A stretch of 64,000 bases of DNA from Neobacillus sp. DY30. Lineage in GTDB: Bacteria > Bacillota > Bacilli > Bacillales > Cytobacillaceae. The stretch's first letter is position 1. Every line of letters begins with the position of its first letter. A program made the translations under genes and the position numbers. The notes beneath the pieces are model-generated. The model was not told the origin of the DNA, did not search any database, and was given only the letters and a program-made list of their open reading frames with translations. Where the stretch lies: contig NZ_CP126093.1 in the NCBI RefSeq assembly GCF_030123065.1, positions 1,678,001 through 1,742,000 on the forward strand, given 5' to 3'. Shown here one piece after another: positions 28,213-37,648 of the stretch.

Positions 28213-29172
28213 ATGAATTGGCAAACGCGTATTACAGAAATACTTAATATCCAATATCCAATAATACAGGGTGGCCTGGCTTATCTTGCATATTCTGAAC
28301 TAGCTGCAGCTGTTTCAAATGCGGGTGGACTTGGACAAATTACAGCTATGTCTCTTGAAAGCCCAGCCAAACTTAGGGAAGAAGTGAGAAAGGTAAAAGA
28401 GATGACGGAAAAACCATTCGGGGTTAATTACGCAATTGGTCAGCATAATAGACCTTTTAAAGAAATGCTTCAAGTAGCTATTGATGAAGAGGTCCCGGTA
28501 GTATCTATGACAGGTGGAAATCCAGCGCCCATTTTTGAACAGTTAAAAGGAACATCGATAAAAAAATTGGTTCTAGTAGCAGCTAGAAGGCAGGCTGAAA
28601 AGGCGGAAGAATTAGGTGCCGATGCCGTTATGGTAGTGGGACAAGAAGGCGGCGGCCACCTTGGCAGGGATGATATTGGGACAATGGTATTAATTCCTCA
28701 AGTGGTAGATGCCGTTTCTATCCCGGTAATAGCATCTGGTGGAATTGGGGATGGCAGAGGCTTAATGGCTGCTCTTAGCTTAGGGGCTGAGGGAATTGAA
28801 ATGGGAACTCGTTTTATCGCGACTAAGGAATGTGTACATGCTAATGACCTTTATAAGAAAAGGCTTGTAGAAGGATCAGAAGCTAATACAGTTGTTATCA
28901 AACGAACTCTTGGAGCGCCAGCAAGAGCAATTTCGAATACGTGGACAAATAAAATTCTTGAAATTGAGAAAGAATATGGCGATTATGAACAGTTAAAGAA
29001 TTATATTAGCGGCCAAGCCAACAAACGATATATATATGATGGAGTAGAAGATGAAGGTTTTGCATGGGCAGGACAAGTAATGGGACTTATAAAAGATATC
29101 CCAACAGTTGCAGAATTATTTAATCGAATGATAACCGACGCAGAACAAATTCGTGAAAAATGGGCAAAATAA
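28213..29172 (+). CDS. FMN-dependent nitronate monooxygenase / FabK-like protein
   Basis: 319 residues of the TIM-barrel NMO/enoyl-ACP reductase II family: YPIIQGGLAYLA at the N-terminus, VVGQEGGGHLGR, PVIASGGIGDGRG (phosphate grip for FMN) and GTRFIATKE. It may oxidise nitronates or reduce enoyl thioesters; the sequence alone does not decide, since these annotations are often mixed up. ATG 28213 follows GGGAGGGG; the TTG at 28198 lies before it. Monocistronic or followed by yktA 43 bases on. Confidence 0.8.
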   Translation: MNWQTRITEILNIQYPIIQGGLAYLAYSELAAAVSNAGGLGQITAMSLESPAKLREEVRKVKEMTEKPFGVNYAIGQHNRPFKEMLQVAIDEEVPVVSMTGGNPAPIFEQLKGTSIKKLVLVAARRQAEKAEELGADAVMVVGQEGGGHLGRDDIGTMVLIPQVVDAVSIPVIASGGIGDGRGLMAALSLGAEGIEMGTRFIATKECVHANDLYKKRLVEGSEANTVVIKRTLGAPARAISNTWTNKILEIEKEYGDYEQLKNYISGQANKRYIYDGVEDEGFAWAGQVMGLIKDIPTVAELFNRMITDAEQIREKWAK

Positions 29173-29215
29173 AGGTATTATACATATAGGTAAATTATAA
29201 TAAGCAGGTGAATGT

Positions 29216-29488
29216 ATGGAATACCAATACCCCATTGATTATCATTGGACAACAGATGAAATTGTTGACGTCATAAAATTTTACGAAGCAATAGAAAGAG
29301 CCTATGAAAAAGGAATTGACCGTGACGAATTAATGGCTATATATCGTCGATTCAAGGAGATTGTCCCAAGTAAAGCAGAAGAAAAAACAATCTGTGGCGA
29401 ATTTGAGGAAATCAGCGGCTATTCTTCCTATAGGACAATAACAAAAGCCAAAAACGCATCACCAGGTGAAAAAATCTCAATGAAATAA
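29216..29488 (+). CDS. yktA: UPF0223 family protein YktA
   Basis: 90 residues, helical, opening [19 protein letters not shown], the UPF0223 signature. Cytosolic, function unknown. Its place beside yktB is conserved in Bacillus. ATG behind AGCAGGTG. Confidence 0.88.
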   Translation: MEYQYPIDYHWTTDEIVDVIKFYEAIERAYEKGIDRDELMAIYRRFKEIVPSKAEEKTICGEFEEISGYSSYRTITKAKNASPGEKISMK

Positions 29489-29493
29489 GCAAG

Positions 29494-29524
29494 AAAACTC
29501 CGAACTAGGTTCAGGAGTTTTTTT
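29494..29524. terminator. Bidirectional terminator between yktA and yktB
   Basis: AAAACTCC-GAAC and GTTC-A-GGAGTTTT arms, then T on the plus strand; A-rich DNA on the other side gives T for yktB. Confidence 0.75.
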
Positions 29525-30155
29525 ATTTTCTATTAAGAGCAATTTTATATAAAGGCGCTACTGTATTGAAGACTTTTTCCACTTGCTCAAGGAAATCCTC
29601 GCTGCTTAAATTCAGTACATCTTCTCGTTTTATTTCAAGTCCGCATAAGATTTCTGCCTTTTTTACATTTTCTAGACGATCAAACATGCCTAGTAAATCC
29701 TCTTTTGTTAATTGTCCATGCAGGAATGATTCCGGTTTTGTATGATCTAAAGACCAAACAAACTCTTTAGGTATCTCTTTATAGATTTTACTTATTTTCT
29801 TTGTGAATCTGGCAGCAATTTCTTGTTTTTGAGGTGCTTCGTATATAACCGCAAACCATATAAATAAGTGAGTATTCCACAATCCAATTTGAAAATGGGG
29901 GAGCATTTTGTAACCTCGGGGGTTATCTGCAAAGGCAACCCATGTATCTTTGGGAGGATTGATTGTCCGTCTCGCATGTTTTGCTACATGCACATGCATT
30001 TCATCACCGGTTAAGGCTGTTAAGGTTGGTGCGAAATAATGCCCTAAAAATTCTAGTTTAGGGCGAATCTTTTCTTTTAAAGCTTCCATTCTTGCTTCTA
30101 ATCCATCTATTTTAAAAACATCGAAATCTTCATTACTAAAGCCTTTAAAGTCCAT
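29523..30155 (-). CDS. yktB: UPF0637 / DUF1054 protein YktB
   Basis: 210 residues. The family pattern includes FKGFSNEDFDVFKIDGLEAR, VAKHARRTINPPKDTWVAF and a motif PHFQIGLWNTHLFIW. A soluble protein of unknown function with a crystal structure known for a family member. ATG behind GGAGG on the minus strand. Convergent with yktA. Confidence 0.88.
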   Translation of the reverse strand: MDFKGFSNEDFDVFKIDGLEARMEALKEKIRPKLEFLGHYFAPTLTALTGDEMHVHVAKHARRTINPPKDTWVAFADNPRGYKMLPHFQIGLWNTHLFIWFAVIYEAPQKQEIAARFTKKISKIYKEIPKEFVWSLDHTKPESFLHGQLTKEDLLGMFDRLENVKKAEILCGLEIKREDVLNLSSEDFLEQVEKVFNTVAPLYKIALNRK

Positions 30156-30332
30156 TTGCTAAACCTCCATTTGAAGACATTTGTCATACATTGTAGCATA
30201 CTAGCGGAAATTCTTGAAACTAAGTGCTTATATGGGTTAACGCACATATTTGTTGCAACCTTACATGGTGGCTCATATTATATTACTAAAAATAGTCTGA
30301 AAAATTAAATAACAATGAAAGGAGAAACTAAA

Positions 30333-30527
30333 ATGAAACAATTAATGAATACTTCACTAAAAAAAATTGGCGAGAAGGAAAGATTAGCTTATTTAAGATT
30401 AGAAATGGATTACGAACTGGCAACATTATTTGAAGCCATTGAAGAAAAAAATGAAAAAAAGATGAAGGAATGCAAACAGAAGTTAGAAAAAATCCGCCAA
30501 GAGTTAATTAAACTTAAAGCTCTTTGA
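30333..30527 (+). CDS. ykzI: Small helical protein YkzI
   Basis: 64 residues, highly charged and helical (EKERLAYLRLEMDYELATLF then a Lys/Glu-rich coiled coil). It matches B. subtilis YkzI in length and place between yktB and yktC (suhB). The ATG at 30333 follows AAAGGAG; an upstream in-frame ATG at 30315 precedes the Shine-Dalgarno. Function unknown. Confidence 0.75.
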   Translation: MKQLMNTSLKKIGEKERLAYLRLEMDYELATLFEAIEEKNEKKMKECKQKLEKIRQELIKLKAL

Positions 30528-30590
30528 TAATTTGTTTTCAAAGGGGATACCATTTAGAATGAAAATAAAGAATTGCATATTACTATTATA

Positions 30591-30625
30591 AAACGAACTC
30601 TGTGAGGGAAATAGGGAGTTCGTTT
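30591..30625 (+). terminator. Terminator after ykzI
   Basis: AAACGAACTC and GAGTTCGTTT around a 15-base loop, 65 bases after the stop, followed by ATTGTTTTG. Confidence 0.6.
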
Positions 30626-30733
30626 ATTGTTTTGCCCTTTCTAATAAGGGTTGTTTAAAGTTGAAGGAAGGTCTGAATTTGTTTAAGCTTAGGGTATGTT
30701 ACATACAACAATTGAAAAAATTGGAGGGAAAAT

Positions 30734-31531
30734 ATGGACTGGGAGTACATTGATCTTCATGCAAAACAATGGGTAATGGAAGCCGGAGATAAAATTAGAA
30801 ATTCTTTTGATAAGACATTAAATATTCAAACCAAATCCAACCCCAACGATTTAGTAACAAATTTAGATAAAGAAATTGAACAGTTCTTCATTAATAAAAT
30901 CAGAAATACTTTCCCATATCATAAAATATTGGGTGAAGAAGGTTATGGGGATGCAGTAAGTAATCTTGATGGCGTTGTATGGATAATTGACCCGATTGAT
31001 GGAACAATGAATTTTATCCATCAACAACGCAACTTCGCTATTTCTTTAGGGGTATATGAAAATGGTATAGGGAAAATCGGAATTATTTATGATGTTGCAC
31101 ACGGTGAATTATATCATGCCATTTCTGGTAAGGGTGCATTTATGAACGACATTGAGCTGCCCCCTTTAAATAAAGTGACAGTAAAAGAATCAATTATTGC
31201 ATTAAATGCAACTTGGTTGTTGGAAAATCATCGGATTGACCATAATCTGCTTATTCCACTAGTTAAAGAGGCAAGGGGAACGAGATCATACGGAACAGCT
31301 GCTCTTGAAATGGTGTTTGTGGCAACTGGCAGAGTGGATGCCTATATTTCAATGAGGTTGTCACCTTGGGATGTTGCTGGAGGTACAGTGATAATTGAGG
31401 AACTAGGTGGAGTCGTAACCAATATAAGAGGAAATAAGTTGGATTTCCTTTCGAAAGATTCATTGCTTGTGGCTAAGCCAGGTTTGCACCAAACCATCAT
31501 GAATGATTACCTCAAACAAGGTAAATGGTAA
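30734..31531 (+). CDS. suhB: Inositol-1-monophosphatase family protein (YktC)
   Basis: 265 residues. Mg2+ site motifs of the IMPase family are GEEGYGD (about 75-81), WIIDPIDGTMNFIH (about 90-103) and SPWDVAGGTVIIEELGG near the C-terminus. It hydrolyses inositol phosphate or a related sugar phosphate. B. subtilis has YktC here. Preceded by GGAGGG. Since Bacillus seldom uses free inositol in the same way, the natural substrate is uncertain. Confidence 0.88.
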   Translation: MDWEYIDLHAKQWVMEAGDKIRNSFDKTLNIQTKSNPNDLVTNLDKEIEQFFINKIRNTFPYHKILGEEGYGDAVSNLDGVVWIIDPIDGTMNFIHQQRNFAISLGVYENGIGKIGIIYDVAHGELYHAISGKGAFMNDIELPPLNKVTVKESIIALNATWLLENHRIDHNLLIPLVKEARGTRSYGTAALEMVFVATGRVDAYISMRLSPWDVAGGTVIIEELGGVVTNIRGNKLDFLSKDSLLVAKPGLHQTIMNDYLKQGKW

Positions 31532-31559
31532 AAAAAGAAGCCCACAAAGGCTTCTTTTT
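31532..31559. terminator. Bidirectional terminator of suhB and ylaF
   Basis: AAAAAGAAGCC (31532-31542) and GGCTTCTTTTT (31549-31559) around CACAAA. Confidence 0.85.
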
Positions 31560-31743
31560 ATAATTCACCATTTTCTCTATATTTTGCTTTTGTTTTAAAT
31601 CCAAAACCCATGACAACAACTAATGCAAGGATACTGCCAATTACCCCTAAGATACTTTCTTCACCAATTGCCACACCTATCCCGATTATACTCGCAGCTG
31701 CCAGTATAGCAAAAACAATAAAAATCCATTTAACTTGCTTCAT
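31558..31743 (-). CDS. ylaF: Small membrane protein YlaF
   Basis: 61 residues with two membrane helices (about 4-26 and 32-50) and a basic end (KTKAKYRENGEL). It corresponds to YlaF (DUF5325) of Bacillus in size and place before typA. Start ATG 31743 behind AAGGGGAC; the frame continues upstream only into the structured repeat, which is not coding. Confidence 0.8.
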   Translation of the reverse strand: MKQVKWIFIVFAILAAASIIGIGVAIGEESILGVIGSILALVVVMGFGFKTKAKYRENGEL

Positions 31744-31774
31744 TTTGCTAGTCCCCTTTATTATATAAAAAATA

Positions 31775-31956
31775 GGCTGTGTTAAAGCTAATTGTTGTTT
31801 TAGCACCCTGTTGATTGGAACGGAAGGCACGAAGACTCCTGCGGGAGTACGGGGCTGGTGAGACCCCACAGGCGCTTAAGCGCCGAGGAGGCTCACCGGC
31901 ACGCCCGCGGAAAGCGAAGTGCCTGGAGTGGAAAGCAACAGGCCGTATAAACAGCC
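31775..31956 (+). repeat. Structured MITE-like element, copy 1
   Basis: 182 bp that share a core of about 140 bp, nearly identical, with 54007-54190. It begins GGCTGTGTTAAAG and ends with a decayed inverted copy (ACAGCC). Inside are nested stems: ACTCC/GGAGT, GGCGCTTAAGCGCC, and GGTGAG with CTCACC. No open frame in it looks coding. It lies between ylaF and typA, 31 bases upstream of the ylaF start. Confidence 0.8.
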
Positions 31957-32014
31957 AAAAAATAAAATAGTTTTATGTGATATTTTACATAGCTTTATTC
32001 TACATAAAATGCAG

Positions 32015-32043
32015 TTAGCTTTCCACAATAAATGTGGTATAAT
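32015..32043 (+). promoter_or_regulatory. Promoter of typA
   Basis: Consensus TATAAT at 32038-32043 with TTAGCT 17 bases upstream, about 68 bases before the typA start. The -35 is weak. Confidence 0.5.
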
Positions 32044-32110
32044 ACTTTAGTTGTATATGGGAAACTATAAATAGCTAAAATTTTTTGAAATAGAGGCAGG
32101 AGTGAATTAC

Positions 32111-33949
32111 TTGAAAATTAGAGAAGATATCCGCAACATAGCGATCATCGCACACGTTGACCACGGGAAAACAACATTGGTTGACCAATTGTTAAAGCAA
32201 TCTGGGACATTTCGTTCAAACGAGCATGTTGAAGAACGTGCTATGGATTCAAACGATTTAGAAAGGGAACGTGGAATTACGATTCTCGCTAAAAACACAG
32301 CGATTCAATATAAAGACACAAGAATTAATATTTTAGATACACCAGGACATGCTGATTTCGGCGGAGAAGTTGAACGGATCATGAAAATGGTGGACGGAGT
32401 ATTACTAGTTGTGGATGCTTATGAAGGCACAATGCCTCAAACTCGCTTTGTACTTAAAAAAGCATTAGAGCAAAACTTAACTCCAATTGTCGTTGTTAAT
32501 AAAATTGACCGTGATTTTGCTCGTCCACTAGAAGTAATTGATGAAGTAATTGATTTATTTATTGAACTGGATGCAAATGAAGACCAGCTTGAGTTCCCTG
32601 TCATTTTTGCTTCTGCTATAAATGGAACTGCAAGCACAGATCATGAAAAACAAGATGAAAACATGCAATGCTTGTATGATGCGATTGTTGAACATATCCC
32701 AGCACCAATTGATAATCGTGAGGAGCCATTACAATTCCAAGTTGCGCTTCTTGACTATAATGATTATGTTGGAAGAATTGGAATTGGCCGTGTATTCCGC
32801 GGTACAATGAAAGTTGGACAACAGGTTGCATTAATGAAAATAGACGGTTCCGTTAAACAGTTCCGTGTAACGAAAATTTTTGGTTTCTTTGGCTTAAAGC
32901 GTCAGGAAATTCAAGAAGCAGTAGCAGGTGACTTAATTGCAGTATCTGGTATGGAAGATATCAATGTTGGTGAAACAGTTTGTCCAATCGAGCACCAAGA
33001 TGCATTACCAATTTTAAGAATTGATGAACCAACATTACAAATGACGTTTGTTGTTAACAACAGCCCATTTGCAGGAAGAGAAGGTAAGTATCTAACTTCT
33101 AGAAAGATTGAAGAGAGACTTCTTGCTCAATTGCAAACGGATGTAAGCTTACGTGTTGAAAATACAGATTCTCCAGATGCATGGATCGTATCAGGCCGTG
33201 GTGAGCTGCATTTATCTATCTTAATTGAAAACATGCGCCGTGAAGGGTATGAGCTTCAAGTTTCAAAACCTGAAGTTATTGTCAAAGAAATTGATGGTGT
33301 TCGCTGTGAACCGATTGAAAGAGTGCAAATTGATGTACCTGAAGAGCATACAGGTTCTGTAATGGAATCAATAGGTGCACGCAAAGGCGAAATGATTGAT
33401 ATGATAAATAATGGTTCTGGTCAAGTACGATTAATTTTTAACGTACCAGCACGTGGTTTAATTGGTTATACAACTGAGTTTTTAACCATGACTCGCGGTT
33501 ATGGAATCATCAATCATACGTTTGACAGCTATCAGCCAATGGTTCAAGGACAGGTTGGAGGAAGACGTCAAGGTGTTCTAGTTTCTATGGAGTCAGGAAA
33601 AGCTTCAACATATGGTATCATGCAAGTAGAAGATCGTGGTACAATCTTTGTTGAACCAGGCACTGAAATTTACGAGGGTATGATTGTTGGCGAACACACG
33701 CGAGAAAATGACCTAACGGTTAATATTACCAAAGTAAAACAGGCGACAAATATCCGTTCAGCTAACAAAGATCAAACATCTGTCATTAAAAAACCAAGAA
33801 TCATGACATTAGAAGAATCATTAGAATACCTAAATGAAGACGAATATTGCGAAGTTACACCAGAATCAATTCGTTTGCGTAAGAAAATTCTTGATAAAAA
33901 TGAACGTGAAAAAATGGCTAAAAAGAAAAAATACGCAGAATTAAGCTAA
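32111..33949 (+). CDS. typA: Ribosome-associated GTPase TypA/BipA
   Basis: 612 residues, the same as B. subtilis YlaG. G1 AHVDHGKT, switch 2 [23 protein letters not shown] and SAINGTAS mark the translational GTPase domain; EF-G-like domains and the BipA-specific C-terminal domain follow. It acts in 50S subunit assembly and in cold and stress adaptation. TTG at 32111 is 9 bases after AGGAG; the GTG at 32102 touches it. ylaH follows 23 bases on. Confidence 0.96.
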   Translation: MKIREDIRNIAIIAHVDHGKTTLVDQLLKQSGTFRSNEHVEERAMDSNDLERERGITILAKNTAIQYKDTRINILDTPGHADFGGEVERIMKMVDGVLLVVDAYEGTMPQTRFVLKKALEQNLTPIVVVNKIDRDFARPLEVIDEVIDLFIELDANEDQLEFPVIFASAINGTASTDHEKQDENMQCLYDAIVEHIPAPIDNREEPLQFQVALLDYNDYVGRIGIGRVFRGTMKVGQQVALMKIDGSVKQFRVTKIFGFFGLKRQEIQEAVAGDLIAVSGMEDINVGETVCPIEHQDALPILRIDEPTLQMTFVVNNSPFAGREGKYLTSRKIEERLLAQLQTDVSLRVENTDSPDAWIVSGRGELHLSILIENMRREGYELQVSKPEVIVKEIDGVRCEPIERVQIDVPEEHTGSVMESIGARKGEMIDMINNGSGQVRLIFNVPARGLIGYTTEFLTMTRGYGIINHTFDSYQPMVQGQVGGRRQGVLVSMESGKASTYGIMQVEDRGTIFVEPGTEIYEGMIVGEHTRENDLTVNITKVKQATNIRSANKDQTSVIKKPRIMTLEESLEYLNEDEYCEVTPESIRLRKKILDKNEREKMAKKKKYAELS

Positions 33950-33972
33950 TATCCTTCGGGGGAGGTTTTACT

Positions 33973-34287
33973 GTGAATGTAGCGGATCGGCTTTCTTTTT
34001 TTCCAGCGCTTTATAATGTTACAGAAAATCCTAAATTGGGAATGTGGCTTCTTTATATTACAATTGTCGCACTGTCGATCTTGGTTTACAAACTTGGTTT
34101 TGCTCAAAAGCTGCCATTAGGAAAATCAATCATGATCTATATTTTTTTAGCAGCAGGTTGTACGATTCTTACGGCGTTAGGAATTTTCCTGCCAATAACA
34201 GAAGGCTTAGTGGTTGCAGCCTTAATATTAATCATTTACAAAATTCGCTTGCACCAGTCGAAAAAACAGCAAGTTGAGGCAAAGTAA
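33973..34287 (+). CDS. ylaH: YlaH-like membrane protein
   Basis: 104 residues with three membrane helices (about 20-40, 50-68, 72-92) and a basic tail. It opens [10 protein letters not shown] and matches YlaH. GTG start behind GGGGGAGG. Probably co-transcribed with typA. Function unknown. Confidence 0.85.
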   Translation: MNVADRLSFFPALYNVTENPKLGMWLLYITIVALSILVYKLGFAQKLPLGKSIMIYIFLAAGCTILTALGIFLPITEGLVVAALILIIYKIRLHQSKKQQVEAK

Positions 34288-34301
34288 CGGGGGATATTAA
34301 T

Positions 34302-34595
34302 ATGAGATTGGTTCAGGATGCGCTTTATAATTGGCTCTCAATAAAGGTTGTATGTGACGCTCGTCCTGAGGATACAGCTGCACGAGAAACATTAGATCTA
34401 TTTGATGAAATAATTAAGGATGAACATCATTTAACCAACATAGAAGTCTCAACGGATGAAGTGATGTATTATGTTTCCTTTATTCACGAAGGTGAAACGA
34501 AGAAGACTCGATTTCCTCGTGACCTCATTGAAGTAATGCTCAACCAAATTAACCAAGAGCCAGATAAATATTGTAATTTTCCATTTGAGGATTAA
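34302..34595 (+). CDS. Conserved hypothetical protein (97 residues)
   Basis: Starts ATG behind GGGGG, 14 bases after ylaH, and ends in a strong terminator, so it is probably the last gene of the typA-ylaH transcript. Acidic, mixed alpha/beta, with a single two-helix core (ETLDLFDEIIKDEHH) and the beta-hairpin VMYYVSFIHEGETKKTRF. I do not recognise a family and it is absent from the B. subtilis order I know. Confidence 0.65.
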   Translation: MRLVQDALYNWLSIKVVCDARPEDTAARETLDLFDEIIKDEHHLTNIEVSTDEVMYYVSFIHEGETKKTRFPRDLIEVMLNQINQEPDKYCNFPFED

Positions 34596-34629
34596 AAAAA
34601 TTCATGCCGGTTTCGGCATGAATTTTTTT
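34594..34629. terminator. Bidirectional terminator
   Basis: A 16-bp perfect stem (34594-34609 with 34614-34629) around GTTT. It ends both the plus-strand 97-residue gene and the minus-strand ylaI. Confidence 0.9.
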
Positions 34630-34829
34630 TACCAATCATCTTTCTCAGACTGTGCACGGTAAAATCTAAAGTTACCTGTATCAATTCTAGCTTTTGTCTT
34701 TTCGGAGATTCTACTGCTGCAGTCTTGACACATATATGTATGGATTGGACGATTTCGAAGACGTTTTGCAATAAAGGACTCATCTTCAATCGATTCAATT
34801 TTGTCACAAATCACGCATTTAACTCTCAT
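34629..34829 (-). CDS. ylaI: Zinc-ribbon-like protein YlaI
   Basis: 66 residues with two Cys pairs, KCVICD and YMCQDC, spaced as a small zinc ribbon, and the conserved AKRLRNRPIHTYMC. It matches YlaI. The ATG at 34829 (MRVKC) is chosen because GAGGTG lies 5 bases before it; two in-frame ATG codons further up (34832, 34841) are too close to or before that site. Possibly nucleic-acid binding; function unknown. Confidence 0.82.
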   Translation of the reverse strand: MRVKCVICDKIESIEDESFIAKRLRNRPIHTYMCQDCSSRISEKTKARIDTGNFRFYRAQSEKDDW

Positions 34830-34998
34830 CATACACCTCAAGTCTCTAGTCTTCCTTTGTTTATACTATAGTATAGCACGCAAATATCATGACTAGTAAA
34901 TCATTCTGGTTAAGTTGCTGAAAAAAACAGATAATAGTACTATGAGAATGTCTGTTTTTTACCATAGAGTAAGGATATGAATGAAGGGGATGTAAAAA

Positions 34999-35454
34999 AT
35001 GCCAAATCAAGTAGAACCAAAACTCATAAAGCCATTATATGATGAATTGCAAAAGGAAAGGTTTGTAACATTGGCAACAGTCGATTATGAAACTGGTGGT
35101 CCTAATGTTAGCGCGATATCTTGGATTTTAGCTAAAAATGATACAACAATCTATTTTGCTATAGATAATAAATCAAGAATAATACAGAACATTACACAAA
35201 ATAACAAAGTAGTTATTAATTTAATTGCGAATGAATCTACATATTCCATACAAGGTGTAGCTGCCATAAAAGAAGAGAGGCTGCAGGAAGTACCTTTAAA
35301 GCTAGCCTTAATTGAAGTAAGGATTCACGATGTTAGAGACGTTATGTTCTATGGCTCTAAAATTGTCACTGAGCCGCAGTATGACAAAACGTATGATAAA
35401 AATGCAGCTGCTAAACTAGATAAGCAGGTAATGGAGGCAATGAAAAAGGCTTAG
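34999..35454 (+). CDS. Pyridoxamine 5'-phosphate oxidase-like flavin-binding protein
   Basis: 151 residues with the split-barrel pattern: FVTLATVDYETGGPNVSAISWI and YFAIDNKSRIIQNI. These proteins bind FMN, F420 or heme; true PNPOx residues are not obvious. Probably a cytosolic oxidoreductase. Not in the B. subtilis yla cluster, so it may be lineage-specific. Shine-Dalgarno AAGGGG. Convergent with ylaJ. Confidence 0.75.
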   Translation: MPNQVEPKLIKPLYDELQKERFVTLATVDYETGGPNVSAISWILAKNDTTIYFAIDNKSRIIQNITQNNKVVINLIANESTYSIQGVAAIKEERLQEVPLKLALIEVRIHDVRDVMFYGSKIVTEPQYDKTYDKNAAAKLDKQVMEAMKKA

Positions 35455-35474
35455 TCTCACGACTAAGCTTTTTT
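35445..35474. terminator. Bidirectional terminator
   Basis: GCTTAGTC (35449-35456) and GACTAAGC (35461-35468) around TCAC, with AAAAAG before and TTTTTT after. Confidence 0.85.
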
Positions 35475-36060
35475 ACTTATAATGATTAGATTGATCTTCC
35501 TGATCTTTTTCTAACTCCCTTTTTTCATTATCTTGCAGCTTTTTCTTTGGTTCCTCAGGCGCGTTTCTAGGATTAGGGTCTATTATATCCCCAGGAATTT
35601 CAGGCATTAACCTGCCCGCAACGTCGGCTAGTTCTTCCATTATACCTTGGATGGGTCTCCCTTTTTCAATATCTGCTGCAATCTCTTTCAGACGTTGATT
35701 GGTATCTGCATCAGCTACAACAATTGCACGTGCACCATAAGGATCTTCTTTTAGACTTTCAGCCACGGAATACTTTATTAACCCCACTTGAGAACGTTCA
35801 ATTTTCGAATTTACATCAATGCCAACGATTGCGTACCTGCCAATAACAACAGCAGTTGCATCATGAACATTAGGAATACTAGTAGCAAGCTCGACTAATC
35901 GTTTGGAGACCTCCTGACCTGTTTTCCTGTCTACATTTTCAATATTGCTGTTCTTGACATTAACTAATGATTGCTTCTCATTATTTTGAGCATTGTTAGT
36001 GTTGTTGTTACAAGCAGACAAGATTAATAATAAACAACTAAGCATTAAAACCTTTTTCAT
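35473..36060 (-). CDS. ylaJ: YhcN/YlaJ family sporulation lipoprotein
   Basis: 195 residues. Lipoprotein signal LLLILSACNN, an Asn-rich spacer, then a YhcN-like core (about 55-140: VVIGRYAIVGIDVNSKIE, ARAIVVADADTNQRLKEIAADI) and a charged tail. Family members are found in the spore membrane and affect germination. Fits the sporulating host. ATG behind GGAGG. Confidence 0.85.
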   Translation of the reverse strand: MKKVLMLSCLLLILSACNNNTNNAQNNEKQSLVNVKNSNIENVDRKTGQEVSKRLVELATSIPNVHDATAVVIGRYAIVGIDVNSKIERSQVGLIKYSVAESLKEDPYGARAIVVADADTNQRLKEIAADIEKGRPIQGIMEELADVAGRLMPEIPGDIIDPNPRNAPEEPKKKLQDNEKRELEKDQEDQSNHYK

Positions 36061-36259
36061 TTAAAATATCCACCTCCACATAGAGTTGTATAAATGATTC
36101 AGCATGAATACACAAGTTTTGTTTACCAAACTTACATTTATTGTGCGGAAATCCTTCTATCTTTATTCGAACAAACATATATTTTACCAAAGTCCTATCT
36201 AGCAAACGGTTTGTTTGAATCATGAACAAGCCACAACTAGAAAAAGTGGAGGCGTCGCT

Positions 36260-37588
36260 TTGAGTAAAATATACGTGTTAGATACAAACGTCTTATTACA
36301 AGACCCGTATTCCATCTTCTCATTCGAAGATAATGAAGTAGTTATTCCTGCAGTTGTCCTTGAAGAAGTGGACTCAAAGAAAAGATACATGGATGAAATT
36401 GGTAGAAATGCTCGCCATGTATCAAGATTAATTGATGAAATGCGAGCAGCGGGGAAGCTTCATGAAAAAATCCCACTTGAAAATGGCGGTACCATTAGAA
36501 TTGAACTTAACCATCGTGCATTTCATGAATTACAGGAAATTTTTGTTGAAAAAACAAATGACAATCGAATCCTTGCTGTAGCAAAAAATTTATCGACAGA
36601 AGAACAGCAAAAGGAAGATGGAAAACCCGTGATCCTTGTAAGCAAGGACGCCCTAGTCAGGGTGAAAGCTGACGCAATTGGGTTATTAGCAGAGGATTTT
36701 TTGAGTGACAGGGTAGTCGAAATCGACCATATTTATACTGGATACTTAGAAGTTTATTTATCCGGAGAGTTAATGGGTACGTTTTATGAAAAAGGGGAGT
36801 TACCTTTATCAGAGATAGGTAAATATTCATACTACCCTAACCAATTCTTAATCATGAAAGATGCGCTGGGCGGATCTGCTTCAGCTCTAGGGATAGTTGA
36901 TAAAACAAAGCAAAAGGTAAAGAAACTTGCAATTAATCAAGAACATGTATGGGGAATACATCCAAGAAATGTTCAGCAGACAATGGCAATTGAGTTATTA
37001 CTTCGAAAAGATATACCGCTAATAACATTAATCGGTAAAGCAGGAACTGGAAAAACGCTTTTAGCTCTAGCATCAGGATTAATGCAAACGGAGGATTTTA
37101 GGGAGTTTAAAAAATTATTAGTAGCTAGACCGATTGTACCAGTTGGAAAGGATTTAGGGTATTTACCAGGAGAAAAACAAGAAAAACTAAGACCTTGGAT
37201 GCAGCCAATATTTGATAATTTGGAATACCTATTTAATACAAAGAAACCTGGTGAATTAGATGCCATACTCGCGGGGATGGGATCAATAGAGGTAGAGGCT
37301 TTAACCTATATAAGAGGAAGAAGTCTGCCAAAACAATTTATTATCATTGACGAAGCACAAAATTTGACCAAACATGAAGTAAAGACAATATTAACACGTG
37401 TAGGTGAGGGAAGTAAAATTGTCTTAATGGGTGATCCAGAGCAAATCGACCATCCATATCTTGACGCCTACAATAATGGGTTAACCTATGTCGTCGAGCG
37501 TTTTAAAGATCAAGTTATATCTGGACATGTTAAATTACTAAAAGGAGAGCGATCTGGATTAGCAAGGCTGGCAGCAGATTTGCTGTAA
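36260..37588 (+). CDS. phoH2: PhoH2: PIN-domain and PhoH ATPase fusion
   Basis: 442 residues, exactly the B. subtilis YlaK length. An N-terminal PIN nuclease domain (YVLDTNVLLQDP, acidic residues in EEVDSKKR and DNRILAVA) is followed by a PhoH RecA-like ATPase with Walker A GKAGTGKTLLAL and Walker B FIIIDEAQNLT. Such proteins are toxin-like helicase-RNases. TTG at 36260 after GTGGAGG is chosen; a 36215 TTG would lie before that site. Confidence 0.92.
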   Translation: MSKIYVLDTNVLLQDPYSIFSFEDNEVVIPAVVLEEVDSKKRYMDEIGRNARHVSRLIDEMRAAGKLHEKIPLENGGTIRIELNHRAFHELQEIFVEKTNDNRILAVAKNLSTEEQQKEDGKPVILVSKDALVRVKADAIGLLAEDFLSDRVVEIDHIYTGYLEVYLSGELMGTFYEKGELPLSEIGKYSYYPNQFLIMKDALGGSASALGIVDKTKQKVKKLAINQEHVWGIHPRNVQQTMAIELLLRKDIPLITLIGKAGTGKTLLALASGLMQTEDFREFKKLLVARPIVPVGKDLGYLPGEKQEKLRPWMQPIFDNLEYLFNTKKPGELDAILAGMGSIEVEALTYIRGRSLPKQFIIIDEAQNLTKHEVKTILTRVGEGSKIVLMGDPEQIDHPYLDAYNNGLTYVVERFKDQVISGHVKLLKGERSGLARLAADLL

Positions 37589-37618
37589 ACCGTATAGGAA
37601 AATAAAGAGAAAATTTGA

Positions 37619-37645
37619 AGCGGGTACCGAATTGGCACCCGTTGT
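37619..37645 (+). terminator. Hairpin after phoH2
   Basis: CGGGT and ACCCG extended by CC/GG with a mismatch, followed by TTGTTT. Moderate. Confidence 0.5.
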
Positions 37646-37648
37646 TTA

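Noticed and set aside
36166..36219. Inverted TTCGAACAAAC / GTTTGTTTGAA pair before phoH2, thought of as SOS boxes
   Set aside because: The arms are 32 bp apart and each is only a half-site; a LexA box needs two halves 4 bp apart.
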